This document shows, piece after piece, positions 28,545 through 38,099 of a stretch of DNA of 39,955 nucleotides. Location of the stretch: assembly GCA_011523285.1 (NCBI GenBank), contig WTHC01000027.1:1-39955 (forward strand), read 5' to 3'. The DNA is from Nitrosopumilaceae archaeon (GTDB lineage Archaea; Thermoproteota; Nitrososphaeria; Nitrososphaerales; Nitrosopumilaceae). Position numbers and translations under genes: made by a program. How positions within the stretch are numbered: position 1 is the first letter of the stretch; the number at the start of each line of letters is the position of its first letter. The notes beneath the pieces were generated by a model. The model was not told the DNA's origin. It worked only from the letters and a program-made list of their open reading frames with translations, and did not search any database.

Positions 28545-29429
28545 ATGATTGATCACAGACATCTCAAAATAGCTGTATTTGGAGCAAATGGATATGTAGC
28601 TAAAAATCTTCGTGAGTTATTACATTTTAAAAAAATTGATTCCGTGAGTAGTATTTCTAGAAGCGATTTTAAATCATACGCTAAAGAAAATAAAATACTT
28701 ATTTCTAATTTAGATAATTCCATCTCCTGTAATCTTCGTAATTATGATGTTTTGATACATTTAGTTGGATCTGGAAGACAAACAATTAATTCAGATCACT
28801 ACGACATTAATACTGATCTGACGAAACAAATTATTAAAATATGTAAAAATTCTAACATTAAAAAAATTATTTACATTAGCGGATTAGGTACAGCTGAAAA
28901 CTCCACGATATGTTATTTTATTTCAAAGTATAGAGCAGAGCGTGATATCATAAACTCAGGTCTGAATTATACTATCTTCAGACCATCATATATAATTGGA
29001 AAACAAGATCCATTGTCTACAAAAATAATAAACCATGCAACACTTCACAATAATTTTTGTATTCCAGGATCTGGAAATTATTTAATACAACCAATATTTA
29101 TAGGCGATGCAATTGAAATCATTTTTGATTCGATCATTAATCCGCTTTTTAATAATGGTATATTTGATTTGGTGGGCCCTGAAATACTAAATTTTAGAGA
29201 ATTTATTAATATATTTAAAGAAACTAAAAAAATGAAACACAGAATCCAATTTACTGATCTAGAATACGAATATTTCAATGCGTTACATAGTTCTACTAAC
29301 ACATATTGTGTTGACGATCTAAATATTCTGATAGGGAGTTTTATTGGTAATTGCGAAAAAATTCAAAAATTATCAGGCATTAAACTCAAAAATGTAAACT
29401 ATTCGCTAGCTGCCGATAGCATTTTTTAA
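28545..29429 (+). CDS. NAD(P)-dependent epimerase/dehydratase-like (NDUFA9-like atypical SDR)
   Basis: 294 aa; KIAVFGANGYVAKNLRELL, VLIHLVGSGRQT, IIYISGLGT, YRAERDIINSGLNYTIFRPSYIIG. Confidence 0.88.
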   Translation: MIDHRHLKIAVFGANGYVAKNLRELLHFKKIDSVSSISRSDFKSYAKENKILISNLDNSISCNLRNYDVLIHLVGSGRQTINSDHYDINTDLTKQIIKICKNSNIKKIIYISGLGTAENSTICYFISKYRAERDIINSGLNYTIFRPSYIIGKQDPLSTKIINHATLHNNFCIPGSGNYLIQPIFIGDAIEIIFDSIINPLFNNGIFDLVGPEILNFREFINIFKETKKMKHRIQFTDLEYEYFNALHSSTNTYCVDDLNILIGSFIGNCEKIQKLSGIKLKNVNYSLAADSIF

Positions 29430-30581
29430 CGTTTCAGCTTTATCTATTACTTCCCATGTAAATTCTGGTTCATTTCTTCCAAAATGGCCATATGCAGCGG
29501 TTTTTTTATAGATTGGTCTTTTTAACATTAATTTTGATATTATTGACGCTGGTCTTAAATCAAAATGTTTTTTCACTAGCATTTCAATCTCTTGATCCAT
29601 AATTTTTCCAGTACCAAATGTATTCACCATTAGTGATATAGGTTCTGGTATGCCTATAGCATATGCAACTTGAATTTCGCATTTATCTGATAACCCAGCA
29701 GCAACTATATTTTTGGCTATGTATCTACACATATATGACGCAGATCTATCTACTTTGGATGGATCTTTTCCTGAAAATGATCCTCCCCCATGTCTACCTT
29801 GTCCACCATATGTGTCGACAATAATTTTTCTGCCAGTTAAACCAGCATCGCTGTGAGGACCACCAATTTCAAATCTGCCTGTGGGATTAATTAATATTTT
29901 AATATCGTTCCTCCACAAATCCATACATACAGGTTGTATGACTTTCTTTATTATTGAATCTCTTATCTCATCATTTGAAATAAAAGGGTCATGTTGCGTC
30001 GAAATTACAATGTCTGTTATCTTTATAGGTTTATTATTTTTGTATTCTACTGAGACCTGAGATTTACCATCTGGTCGTATCCATGGTATTTCTTTTAGTT
30101 TCCTAACCTGTGATAGCTTCTGTGTTAGTTTATGAGCTAATGTGATTGGCATGGGCATAAATTCTTCAGTTTCCTTTGTAGCATATCCAAACATTATTCC
30201 TTGATCTCCTGCACCTTGTTCTTTTTTTGATGTGGATGTTACTCCCAAATCGATATTTGGACTTTGAGCATGTAATCTTAGTATTATCTCACATGATTCT
30301 GAATCAAATTCTAAATCTGGACTGTTATAACCTATATCTGAAATAGTTTTCCTTATTACATCTTTTATTTGTTGATTTGTGATTTTGGCAGTCGATGATA
30401 TCTCTCCAACTACTATTACTAAACAACTGGTCACCATTGTTTCTACAGCTACTCTGCAATCTGGGTCAGATTTTATATATTCGTCTAGTATTGCATCAGA
30501 TATCTGATCGCAAATTTTATCTGGATGTCCCTCTGTTACAGATTCTGATGTAAAAAGAAAGTCCTTAGTAACCGTATTCAT
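29406..30581 (-). CDS. metK: S-adenosylmethionine synthetase, bacterial/eukaryotic-type MetK
   Basis: 391 aa; [84 protein letters not shown]. Confidence 0.97.
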   Translation of the reverse strand: [391 protein letters not shown]

Positions 30582-30820
30582 AGCTCATTTTCTAATTTTA
30601 TGAATAATACATTATTACCTCTTACAATTACCCTTCCATAATTTGCTACCACTTTACCTTCGTGAAGTTCTTCTGCGTCTGTCATGATCAAATTCATATA
30701 CGAATCTACATTGCTCATTTTACCTTTGTATTCTATCTCACTCTTCAATCTAATTGTAACTTTCTTTTTTGTATGCTTTTGAAGTGCAGTTAGCGGTCTT
30801 TTTGAATTTTGTTGTGACAA
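30578..30820 (-). CDS. Sm-like (LSm) archaeal protein
   Basis: 80 aa; VTIRLKSEIEYKGKMSNVDSYMNLIMTDAEE...YGRVIVRGNNVLFIKL (Sm1/Sm2 motifs); overlaps the metK start by 4 bp. Confidence 0.93.
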   Translation of the reverse strand: MSQQNSKRPLTALQKHTKKKVTIRLKSEIEYKGKMSNVDSYMNLIMTDAEELHEGKVVANYGRVIVRGNNVLFIKLENEL

Positions 30821-30917
30821 TAATCATCCACTTGTCATGCATCGTTTTTAAACAATAAAAGCCTTCCTTGCATAGTGTATATAAATCCAATGGTGTTTTA
30901 TATTTTTAATAGTATAA

Positions 30918-31556
30918 ATGAATACTGGAATCAAAAAACTTGATGCGTTTCTAGCTTCTATAAATAAAGGTATGATAATCGATATATTTGGAGCTAGGGG
31001 TACAGGTAAAACTCAATTATCTATGCAAATCTTAGTAAACTTATTGAGAAATAAATATGGTCAAATAATCTACCATGATACTACTGGTAAATTCAGACCA
31101 GAAAAACTAGCTAATATCATGGAAAAAACTGGAATGGATGTTAGCTCTCTTGATAGAATAAAAATTAACCGTATAATTAATACTGCAGAACAAATACATT
31201 GCATTCAAAATATAAATTTGAATGATGTTTTGTTATTAGTAATAGATAACGTAACTGATTTATTTTCTTTTGAATATAGAAAAAAATTCAATGAGAAAAA
31301 TATTTCATTCATGAAGTATATGCATAATTTATCTTTAACTGCAACACAATACAACACTCCAATTATTGTCACAAACAATGTCTCACAAATTAACAAAACG
31401 GAACACGAACATTTGAAAAATATCATTGATATATTCACACATGTCAAAATACATTTACACAAGAAACATCAAACATACTACTGTTTATTGACTACTCCAT
31501 GGACATCACAATCTTTTATTTATGAAATAACTAAAAACGGCATTTCGGATAACTAA
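30918..31556 (+). CDS. RadA/RadB-like RecA-superfamily ATPase
   Basis: 212 aa; GMIIDIFGARGTGKTQLSMQIL Walker A, VLLLVIDNVTDLF Walker B. Confidence 0.8.
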   Translation: MNTGIKKLDAFLASINKGMIIDIFGARGTGKTQLSMQILVNLLRNKYGQIIYHDTTGKFRPEKLANIMEKTGMDVSSLDRIKINRIINTAEQIHCIQNINLNDVLLLVIDNVTDLFSFEYRKKFNEKNISFMKYMHNLSLTATQYNTPIIVTNNVSQINKTEHEHLKNIIDIFTHVKIHLHKKHQTYYCLLTTPWTSQSFIYEITKNGISDN

Positions 31557-31575
31557 AGCGCAGATTTTATATCAA

Positions 31576-34299
31576 ATGCTTGATTTAATAATACACATGA
31601 ATAAGGCGCATTCTGTTGTTATACAATATTTTCATATGCTGGGATTCAATAATCTTACCAAAATACAAAAACAAGCATTACAACCAATTTTTCATAAAAA
31701 AGACACATTGATCATTGCACCTACTGGTTCTGGAAAAACAGAATCTGCAATAATGCCAATTTTTTATCATCTCTCAAAATCTAAAAAAAAAAGAAAAATA
31801 AAAGCATTATATATAACACCTCTTAAATCATTAAATCGTGATATATTTAATAGGCTAGTTAAATACTCAAATACATATAATTTATCAATAAATATTAGAC
31901 ACGGAGACACACCTCGTTCAGTTAGAACTAATATCTCTAATAATCCTCCAGACATTTTGATTACTACTCCTGAAACTTTAACTGCACTTTTAATACAACA
32001 AAAAATGTTATCTGCATTATCAGAATTAGAATGGATCATTGTTGATGAGATGCATGAATTATTAAATAGTAAACGCGGCACGCAGCTTTCATTAGCATTA
32101 GAACGATTACATGTAAACTCACAATCAGACATAACTAGAATAGGATTATCAGCTACAATAAAAAACACTACGGAATCTGCCAAATTTTTAACTGGAACCA
32201 AAAGAAAATTTCATGTTGTTATTGATAAGATGCAAAGGATATATGACATACAAATTAAAAACGTTAAAGGTACTATTAATGACTCGGCGCATTTTATAAT
32301 TAATTATATAACAAAGATGCATATCAATAGGCCTATACTCCTATTCACAAATACTAGAGCGGAAGCAGAGCTTCTTACTTCTATAATTAAAAAACATTCC
32401 ACATTTAATGTCGAATTACACCACGGTTCTTTATCTCGTGTAATTAGGGAAGAAACTGAATACACATTACGTGAAAACAAAACAAATATTGTTGTATGCA
32501 CCTCTTCATTGGAATTGGGTATCGATATACCCTCTGTAGAATTAGTAATTCATTATGGATCTCCAAAACAAGTATTAAAATTGATTCAAAGAATAGGAAG
32601 AAGCAAACATGGATTTGGTTCTACAGCTAAAGGTTTGATTGTAATTAATAACGTTGATGATGAATTCGAATCACAAGCCATAGTCAATTCCATACAATCC
32701 AAATCTTTGGAGGAACAACGTATACATACTAATGCATTAGATGTATTAGCACATAATATTGTCGGGCTAGCTATACAATTAAATGGAATATCTGAAAGTG
32801 ATGCATTTAACATTTTTGTTAAAGCATATCCATTTAGAACCATTACTGAAGATAACTTTCATCAAATAATTAGCCTATTAAATTATCATAAATTAATTAG
32901 CTACCACAACAAAATGATTGGCAAAAATTTTAAATCATTTAAATATTATTTTGACAACCTTTCTACAATTTTTGATGTAGCTAAATTCAAAGTATGTGAC
33001 ATAATTAACAAAAAAATAATAGGTACATTGGATCAAAAATTTGTTGCTAATGCATGTGATTATGGAAACATCTTTGTTTTACGAGGAACACAATGGCGTA
33101 TAATCAATATAGATGAAAACGATTCCAAAATAAATGTAGAGCAATTTAATTCTAATGGAATAACTATCCCATATTGGGAAGGCGAAACCATACCAATTGA
33201 TTATTTGATTTCAGAAAATGTTGCTAAACTTAGATCGAAATCTAATTTAGAAATATTTAAGCTAAGGGCCAAACACCAGGATATGTATGATATACCTGAC
33301 GATAAAACAATTGTCATAGAATCAACTAAAAATATCATTGTATTACATACTTGTTTTGGTACTAAAACAAATTCAGCTTTTGCAATATTTCTGTCATCTA
33401 TGATTTCATCCTTATCTGGATTTTTGACAGATTCTAGCTCAGACGCATATAGAATAGTTATTTCATCTAAATCATTAATTTCCAAGAAAATTATAATGGA
33501 GATCTTATTCGACGAACAACATGATCTTTGTAATATAATTAAGACTTCATTGATAGGAACACATAATCTAAATTGGAAAACATGGTGCATGGCAAAAAAA
33601 TTTGGCGTTATTGATAAAAATGTAATTTATAACAAAAAAGCTGCCAGATTTATTTATGAAAAATATACTAACACTCCAATCGTATCTGAGTCAGTAAGAG
33701 AATTATTTCACGATAAATTTGATATCGTCAATTTAGAATTTTTACTAAATAAGATACGAAATAATAAAATAAATATAAAATGGCACGATGTAGAAAATTT
33801 TTCCAATTTGTCTAAACCTGTATTAAATGGAACTACTAGATACTATTCTTCACCAGCATGTATTGATAAAGGAATTTTAAATCTAGTGAAAACCAGATTG
33901 TTTAAAAATAGACACAGACTTATCTGTATTAGATGTGGATTGTGGCAACAAGTAATATCTACACAAGAAGTACCGCACCATATTTTCTGTCCTCGCTGTA
34001 AAAGTAGACAGATAACAGCTACATTTTATTCTGATTATGAATTACAAAAAATCATACAAAAGAAATATGCAGGGCAAAAGATTTCTGTTAACGAAAATAT
34101 AAGATTTAACAAAGCGTGGAAAATATCTTCGCTAGTTGAAAGTTTCGGACAAACAGCATTGTTAGTTCTATCTGGATATGGAATAGGTGGTGATACAGCA
34201 GCTCGAATACTTCGAAATATGATTGATATGGATATTTTGTATGAACAAATTTATCAAGCTGAGAGACAATATGTTGTAAATAAAGGATTTTGGAATTAA
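31576..34299 (+). CDS. lhr: Lhr-type superfamily 2 helicase
   Basis: 907 aa; IAPTGSGKTES, ITPLKSLNRDIF, DEMHELLNSKRGTQLSLALERL, GLSATI, LFTNTRAEAELL, HHGSLSR, CTSSLELGIDIPSVELVIHYGSPKQVLKLIQRIGRSKH; C-terminal CIRCGLW...CPRC zinc motif. Confidence 0.93.
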   Translation: MLDLIIHMNKAHSVVIQYFHMLGFNNLTKIQKQALQPIFHKKDTLIIAPTGSGKTESAIMPIFYHLSKSKKKRKIKALYITPLKSLNRDIFNRLVKYSNTYNLSINIRHGDTPRSVRTNISNNPPDILITTPETLTALLIQQKMLSALSELEWIIVDEMHELLNSKRGTQLSLALERLHVNSQSDITRIGLSATIKNTTESAKFLTGTKRKFHVVIDKMQRIYDIQIKNVKGTINDSAHFIINYITKMHINRPILLFTNTRAEAELLTSIIKKHSTFNVELHHGSLSRVIREETEYTLRENKTNIVVCTSSLELGIDIPSVELVIHYGSPKQVLKLIQRIGRSKHGFGSTAKGLIVINNVDDEFESQAIVNSIQSKSLEEQRIHTNALDVLAHNIVGLAIQLNGISESDAFNIFVKAYPFRTITEDNFHQIISLLNYHKLISYHNKMIGKNFKSFKYYFDNLSTIFDVAKFKVCDIINKKIIGTLDQKFVANACDYGNIFVLRGTQWRIINIDENDSKINVEQFNSNGITIPYWEGETIPIDYLISENVAKLRSKSNLEIFKLRAKHQDMYDIPDDKTIVIESTKNIIVLHTCFGTKTNSAFAIFLSSMISSLSGFLTDSSSDAYRIVISSKSLISKKIIMEILFDEQHDLCNIIKTSLIGTHNLNWKTWCMAKKFGVIDKNVIYNKKAARFIYEKYTNTPIVSESVRELFHDKFDIVNLEFLLNKIRNNKINIKWHDVENFSNLSKPVLNGTTRYYSSPACIDKGILNLVKTRLFKNRHRLICIRCGLWQQVISTQEVPHHIFCPRCKSRQITATFYSDYELQKIIQKKYAGQKISVNENIRFNKAWKISSLVESFGQTALLVLSGYGIGGDTAARILRNMIDMDILYEQIYQAERQYVVNKGFWN

Positions 34300-35681
34300 T
34301 TTTTTTTTATTATTGCTGAAAATCTATTCAAAAGAAGTTCTTCTTTTCCATCTATGCCTTCTTTTGCATCTACGTTGATGATATTTATTATATCGCCTAT
34401 TAAACACATTCCTATGAGCTTGGTTTGATTTCTCCACCCTTTAACCCATATGTTTCCACTATCATCTTCTATTAGCATACTTGCCATCTCTATTATTTCG
34501 CCTATTTTTGTACGTATAGTATTTATATCTGATATTTTTAGTACTATTGCCTCTACACAATATTCTTTTCCTGATTTTATATTTGCAATCTTAGTACGTG
34601 ATTCAATAATATGATCAGGTATTAATTTAATAGAAGAATTTTTATCTATTGTTATTGTATTTCCATATATTCTAGACGGCCAAAATTCTACCACGTCATT
34701 TATTTTATAATCTATGACAGTATTATTATCGTTATTCATTATTTTAAAAATATTTTTCTCTTGGTTTACTCCTAATGCTATAGGACTATCAAAACCATTT
34801 TTTATAATATCAAGTATTTTTAACGTTATTGGTTTAGGTTGTTCCATATCATCTACTTCAATTAATGTATATTCATTGCCATGAATTTCCATATTCCCAT
34901 ATCTGCTATTTTTTGTTTTAACTCCAATCAATCGAGTTTTGGTACCTATAGGGATATTTTTAGGAAGATCAGAATCGTCTTTTCCCCATAAAATTACTTT
35001 AACGATCTTTCCGTTATTGCCTTTCATGGATAATTTAAGTGCCTTGGATTGTTGGCCTTTTGAATTCGTAAACTTGATTAATTGTATGGTATCACTTATA
35101 GATCCAGTCACTACTAAATTCTTTTTTACATAATTAATATCGCTAACATCTGTAGCTATGGAATCAATAGTTGGTATTCTACTTATATCTGGAATTGAAG
35201 TCACTTCTGCATTTTGACCTATATTTACTACTGGCTCTCCATTTATATCTGACCTTATGTATGCTTTGATTATTTTAATAGAGTCTCCAGGCTTTAAATT
35301 TTTAATTTCTTTCAAATTTGATTTATCATTCCAAAGTTTAACAGACGTAGTAGTATATTCATCATATATTGTAATTGTTCTTAGAAGTAGCTGTTCTCCA
35401 TCTTTACGTGAAAACCGTTTTATTGGTGACATATTCATAACTTTAGCTTCCAATGTCACTTCTCGAGCTCCTATATACAATTCTTTTAAATTCATCTCAA
35501 TCTTGAATGGCTCTGATAATTTTATACCTAAATCTGCAGCTATTAGAAAAAGTGCTCCCTGATCTGTAAGATATCCGGCGCCAACAATTTTTTTTTTCTC
35601 TTCTATCATTTTGTATATGTCGTGTTGAAGCTCTGGTCTTTGAACTAATAATTTACTTAATAATTCGTCGAATTCTGACAA
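34296..35681 (-). CDS. Replication protein A (RPA)-like multi-OB-fold ssDNA-binding protein
   Basis: 461 aa; repeated OB-fold segments (VTLEAKVMNMSPIKRFSRKDGEQLLLRTITIYDEYTTTSVKLWNDK; LVVTGSISDTIQLIKFTNSKGQQSKALKLSM...VKVILWGKDDSDL). Confidence 0.9.
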   Translation of the reverse strand: MSEFDELLSKLLVQRPELQHDIYKMIEEKKKIVGAGYLTDQGALFLIAADLGIKLSEPFKIEMNLKELYIGAREVTLEAKVMNMSPIKRFSRKDGEQLLLRTITIYDEYTTTSVKLWNDKSNLKEIKNLKPGDSIKIIKAYIRSDINGEPVVNIGQNAEVTSIPDISRIPTIDSIATDVSDINYVKKNLVVTGSISDTIQLIKFTNSKGQQSKALKLSMKGNNGKIVKVILWGKDDSDLPKNIPIGTKTRLIGVKTKNSRYGNMEIHGNEYTLIEVDDMEQPKPITLKILDIIKNGFDSPIALGVNQEKNIFKIMNNDNNTVIDYKINDVVEFWPSRIYGNTITIDKNSSIKLIPDHIIESRTKIANIKSGKEYCVEAIVLKISDINTIRTKIGEIIEMASMLIEDDSGNIWVKGWRNQTKLIGMCLIGDIINIINVDAKEGIDGKEELLLNRFSAIIKKN

Positions 35682-36108
35682 TTAAATTACTATTATAGAA
35701 TTGTATTAATAAAAATTTCATAATGTTGATAATTAATCAATGAATATAATCAAAATCATACACAACTTTTTACAATAATTTGATTATATTACAATAATAT
35801 CTAATAAACTGATATTAATTTATAGTTACTTTCTAACATATATTCATAAACATTAATTGTTTCAGTTAATTTGTTTTAAGACTAGAGTTATATTTTTTAT
35901 ATATCGAAGAATTTATCTACTTTGATAATTATTTTTTATAAATGCAAAGACGTTTATCTGTTACTTTCTCTAACGATTTAATCTGATATATAAAGTTTAA
36001 TTATGTTTATCATGCGTGTTTATTTAAACGAATAATAAACCTCAATAACTTTTAAAGTAATACCCAATTAAGATTATCTTATTCTGTTTATTTTATTGTT
36101 GTTGGAGA

Positions 36109-36128
36109 TTGTGATGTCAATATCACAA
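36109..36128. repeat. Perfect 7-bp inverted repeat with 6-nt spacer
   Basis: TTGTGAT-GTCAAT-ATCACAA in the RPA/tRNA-Gln intergenic region. Confidence 0.8.
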
Positions 36129-36165
36129 ATTGCTACATAGGTAATTCCTGTAACGTTATAATAAT

Positions 36166-36253
36166 TAGCCCGGCCCAGATTCGAACTGGGGTCTAAGGCT
36201 CCAAAGGCCCTTATGCTTGACCTCTACACTCGGCATCTTGATTCTACCGGGCT
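36166..36253 (-). tRNA. tRNA-Gln (anticodon UUG) with a probable 15-nt non-canonical intron at the acceptor/D-arm junction
   Basis: AGCCCGG...CCGGGCUA acceptor, AGGGC-CUUUGGA-GCCUU anticodon arm, CCCAG-UUCGAAU-CUGGG T arm; 15 excess nt between position 8 and the D stem (about 36229-36245). Confidence 0.9.
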
Positions 36254-36393
36254 GCCGGACGTATATTAGATTAATAATACCTATTAATGATATTTTCTAT
36301 TTTGACTACAAAGCAATTAATTTTAGTAAATATCTATATATGATAATATTAATTTCAATAAGTTTTTCTTTGGTCTGTGTAATAATTTTATTT

Positions 36394-37518
36394 ATGGAAC
36401 CTACCGTAGTTATTTATGGAGTTACTACGGAAGGTTATTCTCTAGCTTGTATGATGTCTATCAAAGGTGCTAATGTCTATGTAGTAGATGAATCTGCATC
36501 ATTAGCAATAAATCTAAAACCAGAAATAGCTAAAACATATAACACAATATCTTCTCTAAGAGAAGATGAACCGCTACTTTCAATGACTCCTATTGATGTA
36601 GCTATTTCTAATTCTACTTATGTGTTTTTTGCACCTACTATTAGAAAATCTGGCCCAGACGCAAAAAACGAGATACGTACTAAATTTAAAGACGCTATGG
36701 CATCAGTAGTCAAAAATAGTTCCATAATTTGTTGTCTGCCTACTGGTTTTGGTGACAATGATGAAAATATATCTATATTGGAACATGTTACTGGATTTGA
36801 AATAGGCACTTCACTTTCCTATTTTTATTATCCGTTAAGTAATATCCATACACCTAAATTTATAGGCTCATTTAATAATAAAAATGATCAAACACTCGCG
36901 TATCTTTTGAATGTTGATCGCAAAAATTTTGTGAGCATACAATCTGCAGAGCAATCTCATGCAATATATATAATGTCTAAATTTTCAAAACTGTGTGGTA
37001 TATTAGAAATATGTAAGCTAATAAAAGATGACAAATCGAAAACAGATTTATCATATCTAGAATATAACGACATTTATCTAGATGATATGATGTATGAATT
37101 ATACGATCTACAATCATTGAAATCCACATTCGATAATATGCCAGTTTTTATGTATTTAATAAATGGCTGCATGAAAAGTATAGCCAATTACATCAAAAGG
37201 CTAATAGACAGAGTCAAATTAGTACTTAAAAAAAATGATCTTAAATCAAGTAGAACTAAAATCATACTATTGTGGCATTTGGATGGAACAGAAATGAGAG
37301 GAGATAAGCTTGAGATATTAAATGATGTAATTTCTAGATTGCGAGATTATGTGGTTGATGTAGAATTTTACACAAAACAAAACGCTGATCTAGATCATAA
37401 TGATAAAACTGTAATAGTGATATCTTGTTCAAAACATGATTATGATAATGCAGCTAAAAAAAAAGACAGTAGTATAATCATCATAAAAGCAAATCCATTA
37501 TTTGAAATTTTACGATAA
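36394..37518 (+). CDS. Conserved hypothetical protein with Rossmann-like N-terminus resembling UDP-sugar/nucleotide dehydrogenases
   Basis: 374 aa from ATG 36394 (MEPTVVIYGVTTEGYSLACMMSIKGANVYVVDES); upstream of grpE-dnaK. The track start (36217) overlaps the tRNA antisense. Confidence 0.7.
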   Translation: MEPTVVIYGVTTEGYSLACMMSIKGANVYVVDESASLAINLKPEIAKTYNTISSLREDEPLLSMTPIDVAISNSTYVFFAPTIRKSGPDAKNEIRTKFKDAMASVVKNSSIICCLPTGFGDNDENISILEHVTGFEIGTSLSYFYYPLSNIHTPKFIGSFNNKNDQTLAYLLNVDRKNFVSIQSAEQSHAIYIMSKFSKLCGILEICKLIKDDKSKTDLSYLEYNDIYLDDMMYELYDLQSLKSTFDNMPVFMYLINGCMKSIANYIKRLIDRVKLVLKKNDLKSSRTKIILLWHLDGTEMRGDKLEILNDVISRLRDYVVDVEFYTKQNADLDHNDKTVIVISCSKHDYDNAAKKKDSSIIIIKANPLFEILR

Positions 37519-38098
37519 AAATAAAATATGTAAACTATATATAAATAATAATTTGCAACCAAATGATACTATAGACACAAAAGATGATACTATAGACACA
37601 AAAGATGATACTATAGACTACACTTCTGAAATATCTATGTTACATAAACAATTAAATGATGAAAAAAAACATAAATTGATTATAGAAGAAAAATTAAAAA
37701 GATTAATGGCAGATTTTAATAGTCTAGAAAGGCAGATCAAATTAAACGCAAACCGTGACGTGGCACTACAAATAGACAAGTTTATGATCGACTTTCTTCA
37801 AATTTATGATGATCTTATACTTGCAAAAAACGTATTACATGACGAACATGTTAATATAGGGGGACTGAATTCAATAATAAAAAATATCAATTCCCTATTA
37901 TCCAAATATGAAATTAAAACAATAAATGCATTGGGAGAGATCTTCGATCCGCATTCGCATGAAGCTATAAAAGTTATTGAAGATGATGCACTTGACGAAA
38001 ATACCATAGTGAAAGAAATTAGGAAAGGATATATTTCTCATAATAGAGTAATAAAACCAAGTATAGTGATAATATCAAAAAAATCAGAGTGTGAATGA
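37502..38098 (+). CDS. grpE: GrpE nucleotide exchange factor
   Basis: 198 aa; coiled coil then [71 protein letters not shown]; directly upstream of dnaK. Confidence 0.9.
   Translation: MKFYDKNKICKLYINNNLQPNDTIDTKDDTIDTKDDTIDYTSEISMLHKQLNDEKKHKLIIEEKLKRLMADFNSLERQIKLNANRDVALQIDKFMIDFLQIYDDLILAKNVLHDEHVNIGGLNSIIKNINSLLSKYEIKTINALGEIFDPHSHEAIKVIEDDALDENTIVKEIRKGYISHNRVIKPSIVIISKKSECE
37565..37619 (+). repeat. 21-bp in-frame tandem repeat (about 2.6 copies) in the grpE N-terminal region
   Basis: GATACTATAGACACAAAAGAT x2 (37565-37585, 37586-37606), then GATACTATAGACT; encodes DTIDTKD repeats. Confidence 0.96.
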
Positions 38099-38099
38099 A

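Noticed and set aside
36217-36393. N-terminal extension of the ORF-track ORF 36217-37518
   Set aside because: Runs antisense through the tRNA-Gln gene and AT-rich leader; ATG at 36394 starts a clear Rossmann-type strand.
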